In this document: positions 50,977-61,749 of the stretch, piece by piece
Layout of the letters: the number at the start of each line of letters is the position of its first letter
Numbering within the stretch: the stretch's first letter is position 1
DNA from: Dipylidium caninum
Taxonomy: Eukaryota; Platyhelminthes; Cestoda; Cyclophyllidea; Dipylidiidae
Length of the DNA stretch: 64,000 nt
Reading direction: 5' to 3'
Assembly: GCA_017562135.1 (NCBI GenBank)
Contig: QEYB01000629.1
Coordinates: 806,001 to 870,000 of the forward strand
Notes under the pieces: model-generated
What the model saw: only the letters and a program-made list of their open reading frames with translations
The model's database searches: none
What the model was told of the DNA's origin: nothing
Made by a program: the position numbers and the translations under genes

Positions 50977-53301
50977 GTAACCACTTGGTGGCAGTCTCGT
51001 TATTTTCGCAGCCCCTTTACTCTGTGGCATCTGCCGACCTATATAAAGCACCCATATTAACGTTTTCCCCAGCCCCTACTCGGCAGATTGATCGGCACCG
51101 TGTACAGTGGAACCGCGGGTTGGTCTCTCGGAAGTAAAAGTGTAAGAGATCTTGAAATGAATTGGTGGAGTAGTAGGGGCGGGACTGTAGGTAAATTTAT
51201 GGTTCGAGATGCCTCTGAATGTATCTCCCGACTAGTTAAACGAGATTTTGTGTCTTATTACAAATCCTTACACCCCTGATTGAATGTACTTTCCAACGCT
51301 ACTGCAAAGCTGAGAGAGCTTTTCACGAGATGTAGGAGTCTTGGTTGCCTGAATAGAGAAATGTCTCTCAGCCGACTAGTGAGAGGCATTTGGCCCAAGT
51401 AGTATGACTAGGCGACTAGCTGGAGGGAACAGGCCAGGCTCCTGCTGGCTAATCAGCTCATACTTTTGTGCAGCGGTGTCTTTCAACGCGACGTAGTAAT
51501 GGAAGCAGCAAGTTAAACGCCCATTTGGCGAAATCGAAATGGAGCAGTCATGTGGGCCCGGCTGGATGGCAGCTTTTAAACAGTCGCACTTCTTGCGAGC
51601 ATGGTTTTACAGAGGTTGTTGAAGTAGCGCCAACAAACTCCCAGTTCTCGTGCTAAAACAAATGCTAAGGATTCACTTATTCGCTAAGATGACATATGAA
51701 GCAAACCAATGCATATAGTTGCCTATGAAAGGCTGAAAGAGAACCCAAGGTTAAAAGGCTTCTGTCTAGCCCTGTTAACAATGTTTGGAGAAGAAGACGT
51801 TGAGATCGCAATATTCACCTCGATCGCCGGTTACCTGCCAAAGGGTGTGATACTTTCGTGTGCATACAAAAATTCAACCGAGCGGAGGCGAAGAACGCTA
51901 TTAATCATGACGTTATAACATTAAAACGACGATGGCAATCGGTGGTTTTCAGGTAGAAATAGCTCCCAACCTAAGAGATACCGAGTTCGTTACACTGTCG
52001 AGTAGATAAGTCGAAGGAGTTCCAATTTACGGGCAGGTGACCCAAGTGACGGTAAATAAAAGAGAGGAAAGTGTTGAATGTTTTAATAATATTCCTGTCT
52101 CTCACGATCTTCTCAGTCTACATCCACCCGATCATCACGTGGGCGAAGTTGCAATAAGCGTCCGAAACGTTTCAGACTCTTGCCGTTGTGTCTTATGCTC
52201 AGGGTAGAAGATTGTGGTACTAAATTTTGCCAATAAGGACTGAGGCTTAAGGGGCATTGGATGGATGCAAAATGCCACACCATTTTAATGTGAATAAGAT
52301 CGGTGGAAATTGAACAAACGCCTCCAGGAGATATTTGTAGGGGCAAGATATGGCATATAGACATGTGCACCTCGTGATGAAAACCTCTGGCTGTACGCCA
52401 CCTGAGGATCGCGGCATGGTCTTCAGGGATACATGCTTCAACGCTTCAAAAGGTTCACGATGCCAAGTGCCACTGTGGTGAGTCATTAAGTGAAATAAAT
52501 AAGGAGAGGTGTGGCAGTGTCTATCCTGTTGTTGTGAACAAGTAGAATGTACACTCGTCATCCAAATCACGAGGTCGGCCCTCCACCCATCTGGCAACTA
52601 AAACGATCGCTGTGTTGAAGGGGCATCTCACAGGCGACAGAATAAAGCGCCTTTGCATTCAATAAATGTGGGCAGCCGAGACGAGCGCGACGCCAACAGC
52701 ACCCAGTAGAGGAAACGCCAGCAGCGCTCAAGTGTTACAGACAGCATAGAATTCACAGATGAAATTAGATAAAGAAGAGCAAAGGTATTGTGATCAGATT
52801 CAACAAAAATGTAAGCTTTGGTAACGGGTAGACATTCGTTAGGCGTGAGGATGCCCTCAAGTCACACGTGAGCGATGTGGTCCTGTGTCGGCCAAATTGG
52901 AGGGATGGTGAAAGATGCCTAACTTACCTCACAATAGTGGCAGATCCATGAAATGCCGAAGACAAAAGTCGATTTTAACCCAGAAGAGCCAATGAGAAAA
53001 AGAAATAAGATATGAATCCATAGGCCAGATCAGGTACGGCGCAGGTACGAGTCTACAGATAGAAAAGATTAGAGATCAAAGCACAAGTGAGAAAAGCGCA
53101 TAGGCACCCAAAAAATGAAAAAAATTTTGTACATAAAGTGCAAAGACGTTTTTGTAAGGAGAGCTGCAACAGAGGAAGCGTCAAGTAGCCTTACTAACTC
53201 ATTCGTCAGAGGCGACGTGGTGTGGCTAATGCTAGGCATGACATGACACGGGGCATTAGCCAGAGGGTGATTCGGCATGGAGGCTTGGTTCGGGCTAGAT
53301 C

Positions 53302-53331
53302 GGGGTGGATAGGGGTGGATAGGGGTGGATG
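53302..53331 (+). repeat. Three tandem GGGGTGGATA-type decamers
   Basis: GGGGTGGATA repeated about three times, then GGGGGTAGAGG. Four closely spaced G-runs could form a G-quadruplex, which is inference. Confidence 0.8.
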
Positions 53332-54247
53332 GGGGTAGAGGAGGAAGTAGGGCGGACGACGAGTATTATGCTGAGGTGGTAGGCTCAATGTGTGCGCATG
53401 ACGAGATGCGAGAGGGGATAGGGTGGGTGTGTGGGTGCGGGGTTGGCGAAAATGGTCGAGAATGTGGCTCCGAAGCAGCCAAGCGGGGTGTTGGTGAAGA
53501 GCAGGTTAGCCGCTTACTCGGTAAAGACAGTGGTGCTGAGGCCACGAGCTCAACGCGGCGACACACTGGCGCCGTGATCTCGGAGCAATGGAGGGAGGAT
53601 GTGAGTTGACGCGGCGCGACCGAGTAGTGTGTGTCTATGTTGGTAGCGTATACTACTGATGAGAGAGCAGAGGAAGAAGGGAAGAAGAAGGGGAAGGGGG
53701 GCAGGTGAGGCGAGGAGGCAGTGGAATTGGTGAGAAGAAGGGCGTGCTGAGTATGGGATGAGGAGGAGGTGGAAACAGGAGTGGTGGAAGAGGAGAGGAG
53801 ATGGGGAGGGTGGTGACTTGGTCAAGGGGGATGCGGTGGGCGGGTTTGGGGTGAAGCATTGGTGGGGCCAAGATCGTACTTCTAGGGATCACTCCTATAG
53901 TACGCATCACCAGGACGTCAGTCAAAACTGCTCCTGGCTACCCAGCCGCGATGACGATTAGCGTCGTCCGCCCGTGAGCGTGAAGAGGTGCTTGGCTGTC
54001 AGCGTTGGGGCGCGTGGCCGCGCCCGCCTCCATCGGCGTGGAGGCGCGGCGCGCGTCTTGCTGACTGGGCCGACTGCCTGGTTGATCGCATCGCCTTGTA
54101 GCAACGCGGTGGCTTAGGGTTCCGCCCTGCCTCCTTGCGGTGGTGGGCGCGCGCCCGCTGCGCCGTGTTGCTCTCGGTGGATGGGTCGGACGAGTGCCGA
54201 GCGGTTCTGCCCCCACCCCACCCGTCATTCCCCACATTACTAGCTCG

Positions 54248-54284
54248 TCTTACCTTACCTTGCCTTACCTTACCTTGCCCTGCC
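54248..54284 (+). repeat. TACCT/TGCCT pentamer repeat
   Basis: About seven tandem pentamers alternating TACCT and TGCCT. They give a false Leu-Thr-Leu-Pro peptide in one frame. Confidence 0.85.
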
Positions 54285-57200
54285 TCGCTCCAGCCTCGCC
54301 CGAGTCTCGCTCGAACTCGTCTCTGGGCCACCTCCTGCGGTGGCTAGTTACACCCAAGCCTTCCCCCTCGCCTCGTCTGTCTCTCTCCACCCCATGCTCC
54401 CCATCTTCCGCGCTTCCAACTCTCGCACCCGCGTCTGCAACCGCCTACCTATGCTCCTCTTCTGCGATCGTCCTCGCCCCTCACCTGCTCCCTGGTGTTA
54501 TCGCGCCCTCCGTCCGCGCTTGCATCTACGCATCTCACGCCTACAAACAAAAAACAAACTACACCCTAGGAGTCATGCCAAGCTGCCTGTCCACTCGGCC
54601 CCTCACAACGAGTTATGATGCTCAGGCCAGGTCTCCTGGCCTTCATGATGATCACATCGTCGTTCACCGATGCAGTTCGAGGTGGTCAGCGATTTTCTCA
54701 TTCCATCTCCGCGATATCCCGGGGTCCCGGTGCTCGCGGGCTCTAAGCCTCCCGTGGCAGCCAACTCTCCTTGCTCCGTTCTTGCTTCAGCTTCTACTTA
54801 ACTCATCAACGAGTGTTGCCTTCTCGAAACTGCATGCCCACGGGTATCGCCTCATTCGCCGCAATGCCCAGGGGAGGTGATTCGCACAGTCATCGGTGCC
54901 TGCCACTTCCGCTTTAGCATCCCAGGCGACATTCGATGATTGCCTATTACACTACCACTAAACTACATATTGTTCCGCAGCAAAATTCACACCTCATGAT
55001 AATGTGGCCAACAGACGTGTATATATGTTCTCACTCCTTTATCAACTCCTTCTTGTCGATAAAAGTTTATTGGCCAAAATGGCGTATTAATGTTGCAGAA
55101 TTTGCATCTCCTTATCTCCAACTTGTATGAGATCGTCAGCGTTCAAATGACTGACTGTTGCTTACTTTTACCATAGCGACAGGTGCGCAATTTCAAGACT
55201 CTCTTCTACACCCCATTTATTTATGTCTTCCAAGTAGTAAGCGCCACAAAATATACTCACTACTAATGGCTGGCGGCATTTCAATTCCCCAAGCGCTCCT
55301 AACTAGTTGAAATCTGGTAATAGCGTAATTCACTTTTCTATTTCTTCGCTGCATGGCTGTCTCAACCCACGAGCAAGAACAGCTCTCCACGTCGTATATC
55401 TAGTCTTCTCTTCCCTTCAATTTATCAATTATCATTGATATGAACACGCACTTAATATTAGGTATAGTCATTCAGCTTTTTAAAAACTTATAATTTATGT
55501 GTTTTTACAATTGTTTGCTTGACTGCTTTCTCTCATCGTTTTTTTTTTGGTAATTCTTTCCGGTAAAATATACATAATCTTTCTAACCCTTCCTAATTTC
55601 TTCTTTTAACAGATTCCGCAGTCGCGGCTTCGCATTATCTCCTCATTTGAGCCGGACCTTCACAATCACCTCTTCTATTCGACTCACACCTGATAGCTCC
55701 ACGTCTTCCTATCTATTTTCTCGACTTCTAACACTGGCTCTAGTGCAGAGAATATATTTGCTCATTAACGTTTCCCTTTATCTAAAGTTTTTTGCCTCTG
55801 TAGATTGAGTTAGTATGGTTACTTGACTCTTCCTCTGTTGCAGCTCTCCTCACAAACACAAATAGTAAGCCCTTTGAAGTAAACCCCCGTATTCATTTTC
55901 TCTCTCAGCGGGACAGCGCATGAACAGCCAACGTCAATTAAAGATAAAAAATTGCAAAGAATTTGAGGCGTTTGAGGCCTCTTCGTGATATGACCATCAG
56001 ATTGTGCCCAACATCTGGGGGAAGCCACCTCTCCTCCAGCGGCCAAGTGGAACAGAGGCGCCCCTCTCAACAGGCGCTGGGACTGGACGCTAACTTTGCC
56101 ATAGTTAATAGCCCCATCCATGTAATATAGGACAAATCTCCCACCTACCATGATTAATTCAACCCCCTGTGAAGACCTTCAGCAAGAAGCAACAATTCTT
56201 GCTCTCTCGTACACATAGACACCCAGTTATTGTTGATTTCGAACATTTTACCGCTTGAAAAGATTACTTATTAACGTGGCGCTTTAAATGTGGGATATGC
56301 GAACTACCTCAGTTTGCCATGCATACGGACATATAATGCATCACCCGAATAACCACAACAAGGAAGCAGACGAATGTGTGGACGACCTAAGTGCGCTGAA
56401 TGTGAAAATCCTTCTTAAAAGGCGCCTTAATCGGTGTCTCGCCTTCTCATTTGTAGATCAAGCAAGATCTCTCAGTCGTTCGGCAAATCTTAACAGCTAA
56501 GTTGGAGGAAGAACTCCCAGGCGGCTAATGCTTGATTCGTTGTGCAGCTGGGAGAGCAAATGACCTGGACTTTCGTGGAATTTATCGTCATTCGCGCCAT
56601 ATCTTTGACTTTGACCAGCGGTCTTTCTGATGGAAGTAAACCATCTTTGACAAACCTCTAAGCTTACGATCAGTTTTTCCCATGTTTTCTATTTTATATC
56701 TCTTGATTGATTCATCGACAATGGGGACAACGTTTCCGTCGATACAACACCACACGCCAGTGAAATGAGGGCCTTTTCATATTTCCTATTTGTGCTCGCG
56801 CGATGCAAAATATGCTGATACTTTCAATCCTATCACATTGGGTTTCGCCCTCTGTACTTCTATTTCATCCCTCTTCTCTAGTGGTTGACAATTTTCTTTA
56901 CGATTGCAGGCTTGCGGTGTACTCGCGATTTCAATTTCTGTCTTTTCTGTTGGCGCAGAATCTTTCATTATTGTTGGCGCGAGCGCCACAGATCACATAG
57001 AACGGAGGGGGTAAACAAATTTCCGGCTTATTGTCCGCCATTTCGAGGTTTATATTTTCTACAGAACTCGTTTCTCTTCCTCCCTAACCTTTAATTTTTT
57101 TATAAATATCTGATGTAAAAATTCTCTCCGCATTGTAGACTGCCGTCGAGAGCCGAACGGAATGACAGCTATGTGGCAAGAATTGGGAAGTAATCCTTTC

Positions 57201-57683
57201 ATATAACGGATGATCGTCGTCTAAAGAGAGCTAAAAAGCAGATCACTTCACGCACGCTACCATTTTCGGACGTCGCGAAATTCTAAAGATGACGGTCACA
57301 GAAAATTGAAAAGGTGAGATACTTGTCCAGAATGGCCAACTGTCGGAATAATTTTGTCGGCGAAAGATTTTTGTTAGCGGCAGAGATGGAGCTTCGACTA
57401 CTTTCCATTATGTCTTACAGTATCATGTCCACGTTATATCCAATTAATCAACTGTGTATTATTGTTAACCCATAGATACTGTTTGAATGTAAACATGAGG
57501 CTTAACATATCAGACAAAAGTGGACTTGTACAGCCCCATGACTCACATAATATTTGATTGGTCACTTCATTAATAGCAGTAAACATATTGTTACAAATAT
57601 CCAGTTAATCTGCAGCTCAATGTTTAAACTTTCACATTGTCCTGTATGTGGTCAATTAAATTAACTATCACCATTATTTTGTT

Positions 57684-58480
57684 TCATTGAGGAAAAGGCA
57701 GGGAATGTTTACTGCAAATCCACCTGAAGTAGGCCAGATCCAAACGAGCTGTCGTTTTGACGTCAGTCCACTTACACTGACAGCAATATGCACGAGAGTC
57801 TAAGTAAAGAGCCTAGAAAGATTGCTATATCAAGCTTACACTTATTGGAACTAAGACGGCTACGGAGTCTGGTGAAAATTGGGAAGTTATCGCGTATAAA
57901 TAAATAGTCTGTTGACTCCCTCCAGACATACCCGTTGAAAGCTATCACAATCTGATCGCAGTCGAGGCAATGTAGTTTATCACATGATTTTAATTCGTTA
58001 CCGACTGTGCAGCCCTCTGGCAAATCAGTACCACCAATATAGATAGGATTGCAGCTAGAATGCATCACCAAACGCTATATTTTACCGCAAAACCATGGTT
58101 TTTTGGTTCGCCCTTTTTGTACTTGATCTCCCGTAATCACCAGCACCTGCCCCTCCTGATTCTGTAAGTTCTCTTTCGAGAACCGCTAAGATCTCAGTGA
58201 TATCGCCACTTCATTCTAATAATTCGTTAGCACCTATCTCACTTGGCATTTGATTCGTTCATTCGAGGAGGAGGTATCAGTTCTCGTGCGGGCTGATTTA
58301 ACATCGCGCGGAATTAATTGGATTCCTGGATTTGACTGAATTACATGTCCCATTCATCACGATTTTGGTTACATGGGATATATCCCCCTTTAAAACCTCA
58401 ATATGACAATTTTCGTTCTGTATTTTATTAATTACTGTCCAAATATTGTTTAAAAAACTTTCCTCAATTTCATAGGACAT
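57684..58480 (-). CDS. cfap418: CFAP418 (C8orf37) homologue, ciliary protein
   Basis: Exons: 58480–58373, 58292–58243, 58054–57840, 57799–57684; 489 nt, 162 aa, all phases agree. The last two exons are diagnostic of CFAP418: NPIYIGGTDLPEGC, then KLHCLDCDQIVIAFNGYVW, DYLFIRDNFPIFTRL and, across a 40-nt intron (57839–57800), YCCQCKWTD and RWICSKH at the C-terminus. The paired Cys motifs suggest a metal-binding or disulfide-rich fold. The human protein (207 aa) is a ciliary-base/photoreceptor protein; the worm protein is shorter because of a reduced N-terminal linker. The N-terminal exon begins MSYEIEESFLNNIW, like the acidic amphipathic start of CFAP418. The joins of the first two exons are less certain than the last two. 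Function in this organism is inferred from the family. Confidence 0.88.
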
Positions 58481-59271
58481 TTAACCTGGATGAGTTGTGA
58501 ATATTGATAACTTCCGTATTGTGTACTAATTTGGAAATAAATTTCAATACCTAAACGTGTCATCAAGTGTAAGTATTTGGAAACTGATGAGCAGCTTATT
58601 CACTACTGTCTTATCGCATTTGTCATATGCTTCCACTACCTTCATATTCTATCGTTGTTTTTTTATTGCCTTAATGTAGTAATTAACATTTAGTGATTAT
58701 CGGCCCCTTTAGCCCATCAATTCGCCCCTGATTTTTCGCACGGTTAGCGTTTTGAGATATCCCGGCATATTGCCATTAACCCCGATGACCTTCAACTACC
58801 GGGAACTATTCTTACTCACTTTCGATATTTCCTCACTTCTAACGCCACCATCTTACCCCGGTGGAGTATGACAGAACACCGCCACCCGGAGGCCTAAACA
58901 AATAATCACTTAATAGATCTCTCGCGCAAACATCCTGACGCTCCACGTAATCTGGTGTCTGTGGAACTTCTCCACCTTTACAAACGGTGGATCCATTGGG
59001 TTTACCCAAGTTCGTGGACTATTCGCAACTGACTCAAAAAAAAAAATTACAAGTCAGCTGAGTCGTGCCTAACGCAGTACAAAGAGATAACCGCCCGTGC
59101 ACAAAAGCGCCCACACCAAATCGGCAAAAGGCGGCTACTGTGATGAGATGATGACAATACGCTTGGATAAATAAAGTTTCGTACAGAAAAATAGAAATAT
59201 CTACAGAGATTTACTGAAATGCACGTCTGGATGAGTAAGAGGGGAAGACAATGATGGGGGATATAAAAAAG
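58481..59271. other. Intergenic stretch between CoREST and CFAP418
   Basis: No gene is seen. A run of 12–13 A residues near 59036 lies in it and may mark a retroposed sequence end. It should hold the CFAP418 promoter and the CoREST 3' UTR. Confidence 0.5.
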
Positions 59272-61749
59272 CTATAACTGAGATCGGGGGGAGAGGCCTT
59301 GATCAGGCATTTGCTTCACTTCCGCCATAGCAGCTACTTCGTAGAGATGTAACTGCCTACCCCGTGTCTTGAAAAGAAACGCAACCATGCTAGGAGTTTT
59401 GTTTACCATGCGGTCAGCGATACGTTCATAGTCCTCACCGACCTCTGATATGATTTCCACTGCCAAAGCCAGTTCAGCTCGAGTCCACTCGGGATCCTTA
59501 TCGGAACCGGACACAAAACATCCACTGAGGGGAAGCCCGCAGATCTCCATTTACCACCAACACGCAAGACAGTGTGATAATTTCCAACGCATTTGGCTCT
59601 CAGTAAATATATTCTGACGACTATTCCGAGAACGTTCAGAATATGCTCGATGCACTACGACTCATTAGCCTCATAGATAATCACTCTAGTCCAAAAAGCG
59701 GTGTCTTACAAACTATTTGCCTAAAAGAAGTTGTAAAAAATGACTCAAGAGAAAACAAGACGGAATAGAAAGCCAAAGACTAGAATCTGCAAATGGCTAT
59801 GTTAGGTATTCCAAGATAGTTAGAACCCAGAATGCAGAAAAAAGCTATGTTAATAGACGCAAAAAATCAGGGTACTCACCATAGGAATTTTCGGTGGACG
59901 CATATCTTCTATGTTTGCAGTCACCTCGGCTTCTAGTTTATTTAAAAACTGAAAGTATTTGAAATAGAACGTTAAAACAACCCCACCTTGTTTAATTCAA
60001 TCAAAAATCCGTCGCTAACACTATGTCTAACCGAATACAGGCTGATAGACTAACCGACTCAGAGGGCAATTCCCCGCGGATTTCAGAATAATCCAACTCG
60101 GACTCCGATTCATTGTCTGAATTAGTCATAATCAAAAGTGAACTTGGTGACGCTGTCGATAATGGAGTTACTGGCCGTGTAGACGATTCGCCTTGAGATA
60201 TAACTGCATGTCCCATTGCAATACCTGCTGTTTCTTGTCCTGGAGATTGTACCGACTGCTGATCTACTACGGCGCTCACTCGCGAAATAGTCGAATGCGA
60301 TGACGAGAAAGTGGGAATGTTGTCAGACGCCGTTAGGACATTCACCGAAACGCGTTTCTTCTGAACGCCACCTCTTTTCAATCCGCCAGCGGTGGTGAAA
60401 AAGAGTTCTGAGTGGGGGAGCAGCTTGATTTTCTTACCCCCTCCACCGCTTCGCACCCTGTTTTAACAAAGGACACAATTAGATGGCAAGCCAAATCAGT
60501 CAAAGTATATTCAATTCAATACATGCCTAGTTGATTCTCTTGTCTCCACCAGTCCGATACGAGGATTGAAACCATTCATCGCCCCACCTCCATCATTCAA
60601 AATGGACGATGCTGTCTCGGAACCAGAGGACTGAAGACTATCTGCTACCGCTTTACTCATAGCCATTAGCTCAGCTTCAATTCGAGCTTGAACTTTAGAG
60701 GTGCAAGTTCGAATAGAAGCGCCAGTGGGGATCCCATTCTTATTAACCAGTTTGCCTAAGTAATCAATGCGTACAATATCATTATCCGAAGAAGAGGAGG
60801 ATGAACAAAAGGACTCATCACCATCTCCAAAAGCATCACTCTCTTTAACGGCACGATTGCGTTTCCGCAGACGCCCTTTGGAAGAATTCTTAGAAGCTTT
60901 AAGCCGTCTGATAGTATTGATACCAGGAGGAACATTAGTTGTCTTGGATGAACTTGTAGAACTAGCTTCCGCATAGCCATTTAGGCTGTCAATGTAACGC
61001 GCAATTGCATTTTCAAGAGGATCGTCTACATCAAAAAGGTTGCTTTGGAGCTAAAGTAAAGACAGAAAAATGCTTCCGTACATTCTTTGAATTAATCAAG
61101 AACGTAACTTTGAGGAAACTTACACCCTTTACTTTAGGATGGGCGAGAGAAGAAAGAGTAATTATATCTTCAATATCCTGTAAACGGGCGGAACTGTTGA
61201 TAAATCCATTAGCATGTAATTCCGCCCATTGTGGCGCGTGTAGAGTGAGCTCATAAAGAGTCTGTTGGTTGCGCTTATTCAAGTAATAAAATAGAACAAG
61301 TTCAGTGATGCGACGGTTAGGAAATAGTTCCTTAACTTTGAAAAAGTTTTTGCAGTGAAAATCCATGGCAGCAAAGAAAATTCGGCGTTCATTGTGTGTC
61401 CAATCGTAGCGGATTGGAGTGAAATTTCCCAAATCAGCGGATGCCGCATCGAAATCGAACTTTTTCCAAGTTAACAAAGCAAGAGCCTGTTCTTCCGAGT
61501 AACTAAAATTTTCCAAGTAATATAAACTATGGCTTTGTTGAGAAAAGAACCAATAATTATAGAAATCGGCACACCCGTATTTTACGGTAGCATAGTTGAT
61601 GTATTCCTCGACCTGTTTGTCCTTGGAGTTAGGAAGAGGTTTCCAATACAAAACTTCAAGAACCTGACCAAGTGGGGGGGTTCCAGGGGCTGCCAGCTCA
61701 TATGGGAATATTGTGGCCTGATATTCCGGCCCTACCCGGATTACGGCGT
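59272..61749 (-). CDS. rcor: REST corepressor (CoREST/RCOR) homologue, 5' end incomplete
   Basis: Exons: 61749–61575, 61502–61124, 61050–60527, 60457–60055, 59948–59880, 59496–59272; about 591 codons in one consistent frame to TGA/TAG at 59272. The ELM2 domain comes first (AVIRVGPEYQATIFPYEL), then YGYSEEQALALLTWKKF and SANT1 (RYDWTHNERRIFFAAMDF, with VLFYYLNKR). A long polar, Ser-rich linker follows, then IEDMRPPKIPM and SANT2 (WTRAELALAVEIISEVG; MVNKTPSMVAFLF). This is the CoREST order. The protein scaffolds LSD1 and HDAC1/2 and couples histone demethylation and deacetylation in the nucleus. The 72-nt intron 61574–61503 is a multiple of three and so hides in the open frame. One intron (60526) appears to use a GC donor. 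The acceptor at 59496 (GATAAG) is weak. The ELM2 exon starts in phase 1, so an N-terminal exon lies further right. Confidence 0.9.

Larger units (their letters stand above)
53281..54890. repeat. GC-rich, strand-asymmetric island with simple repeats
   Basis: The left part (53.28–53.88 kb) is strongly G/purine-rich on the plus strand; the middle (53.94–54.2 kb) is CpG-rich; the right part (54.2–54.6 kb) is C/pyrimidine-rich. It holds a decamer repeat and a pentamer repeat, listed separately. The composition differs sharply from the AT-rich flanks, so it may be a mobile element, a satellite relic or a regulatory island. Confidence 0.6.
50977..57683. other. Long non-coding stretch between transporter copy 2 and CFAP418
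   Basis: No supportable gene. It includes a variant TATAAA polyadenylation hexamer (51042–51047) that may serve copy 2, and the GC-rich island at 53.3–54.9 kb, described separately. Two possible short plus-strand exons lie near 55.06–55.13 and 55.61–55.69 kb. Long GC-rich open frames in the island are low-complexity and judged non-coding. Confidence 0.55.

Noticed and set aside
53325..53961. Overlapping plus and minus open frames of 60–94 codons
   Set aside because: Artefacts of purine-rich simple sequence; no conserved motif in any frame.
54140..54880. 246-codon plus-strand open frame in the GC-rich island
   Set aside because: Composition is dominated by Pro, Ser, Leu and repeats (TLPYLTLPCL). 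Open frames occur on both strands because stops are rare in GC-rich DNA. No splice structure or domain is seen.
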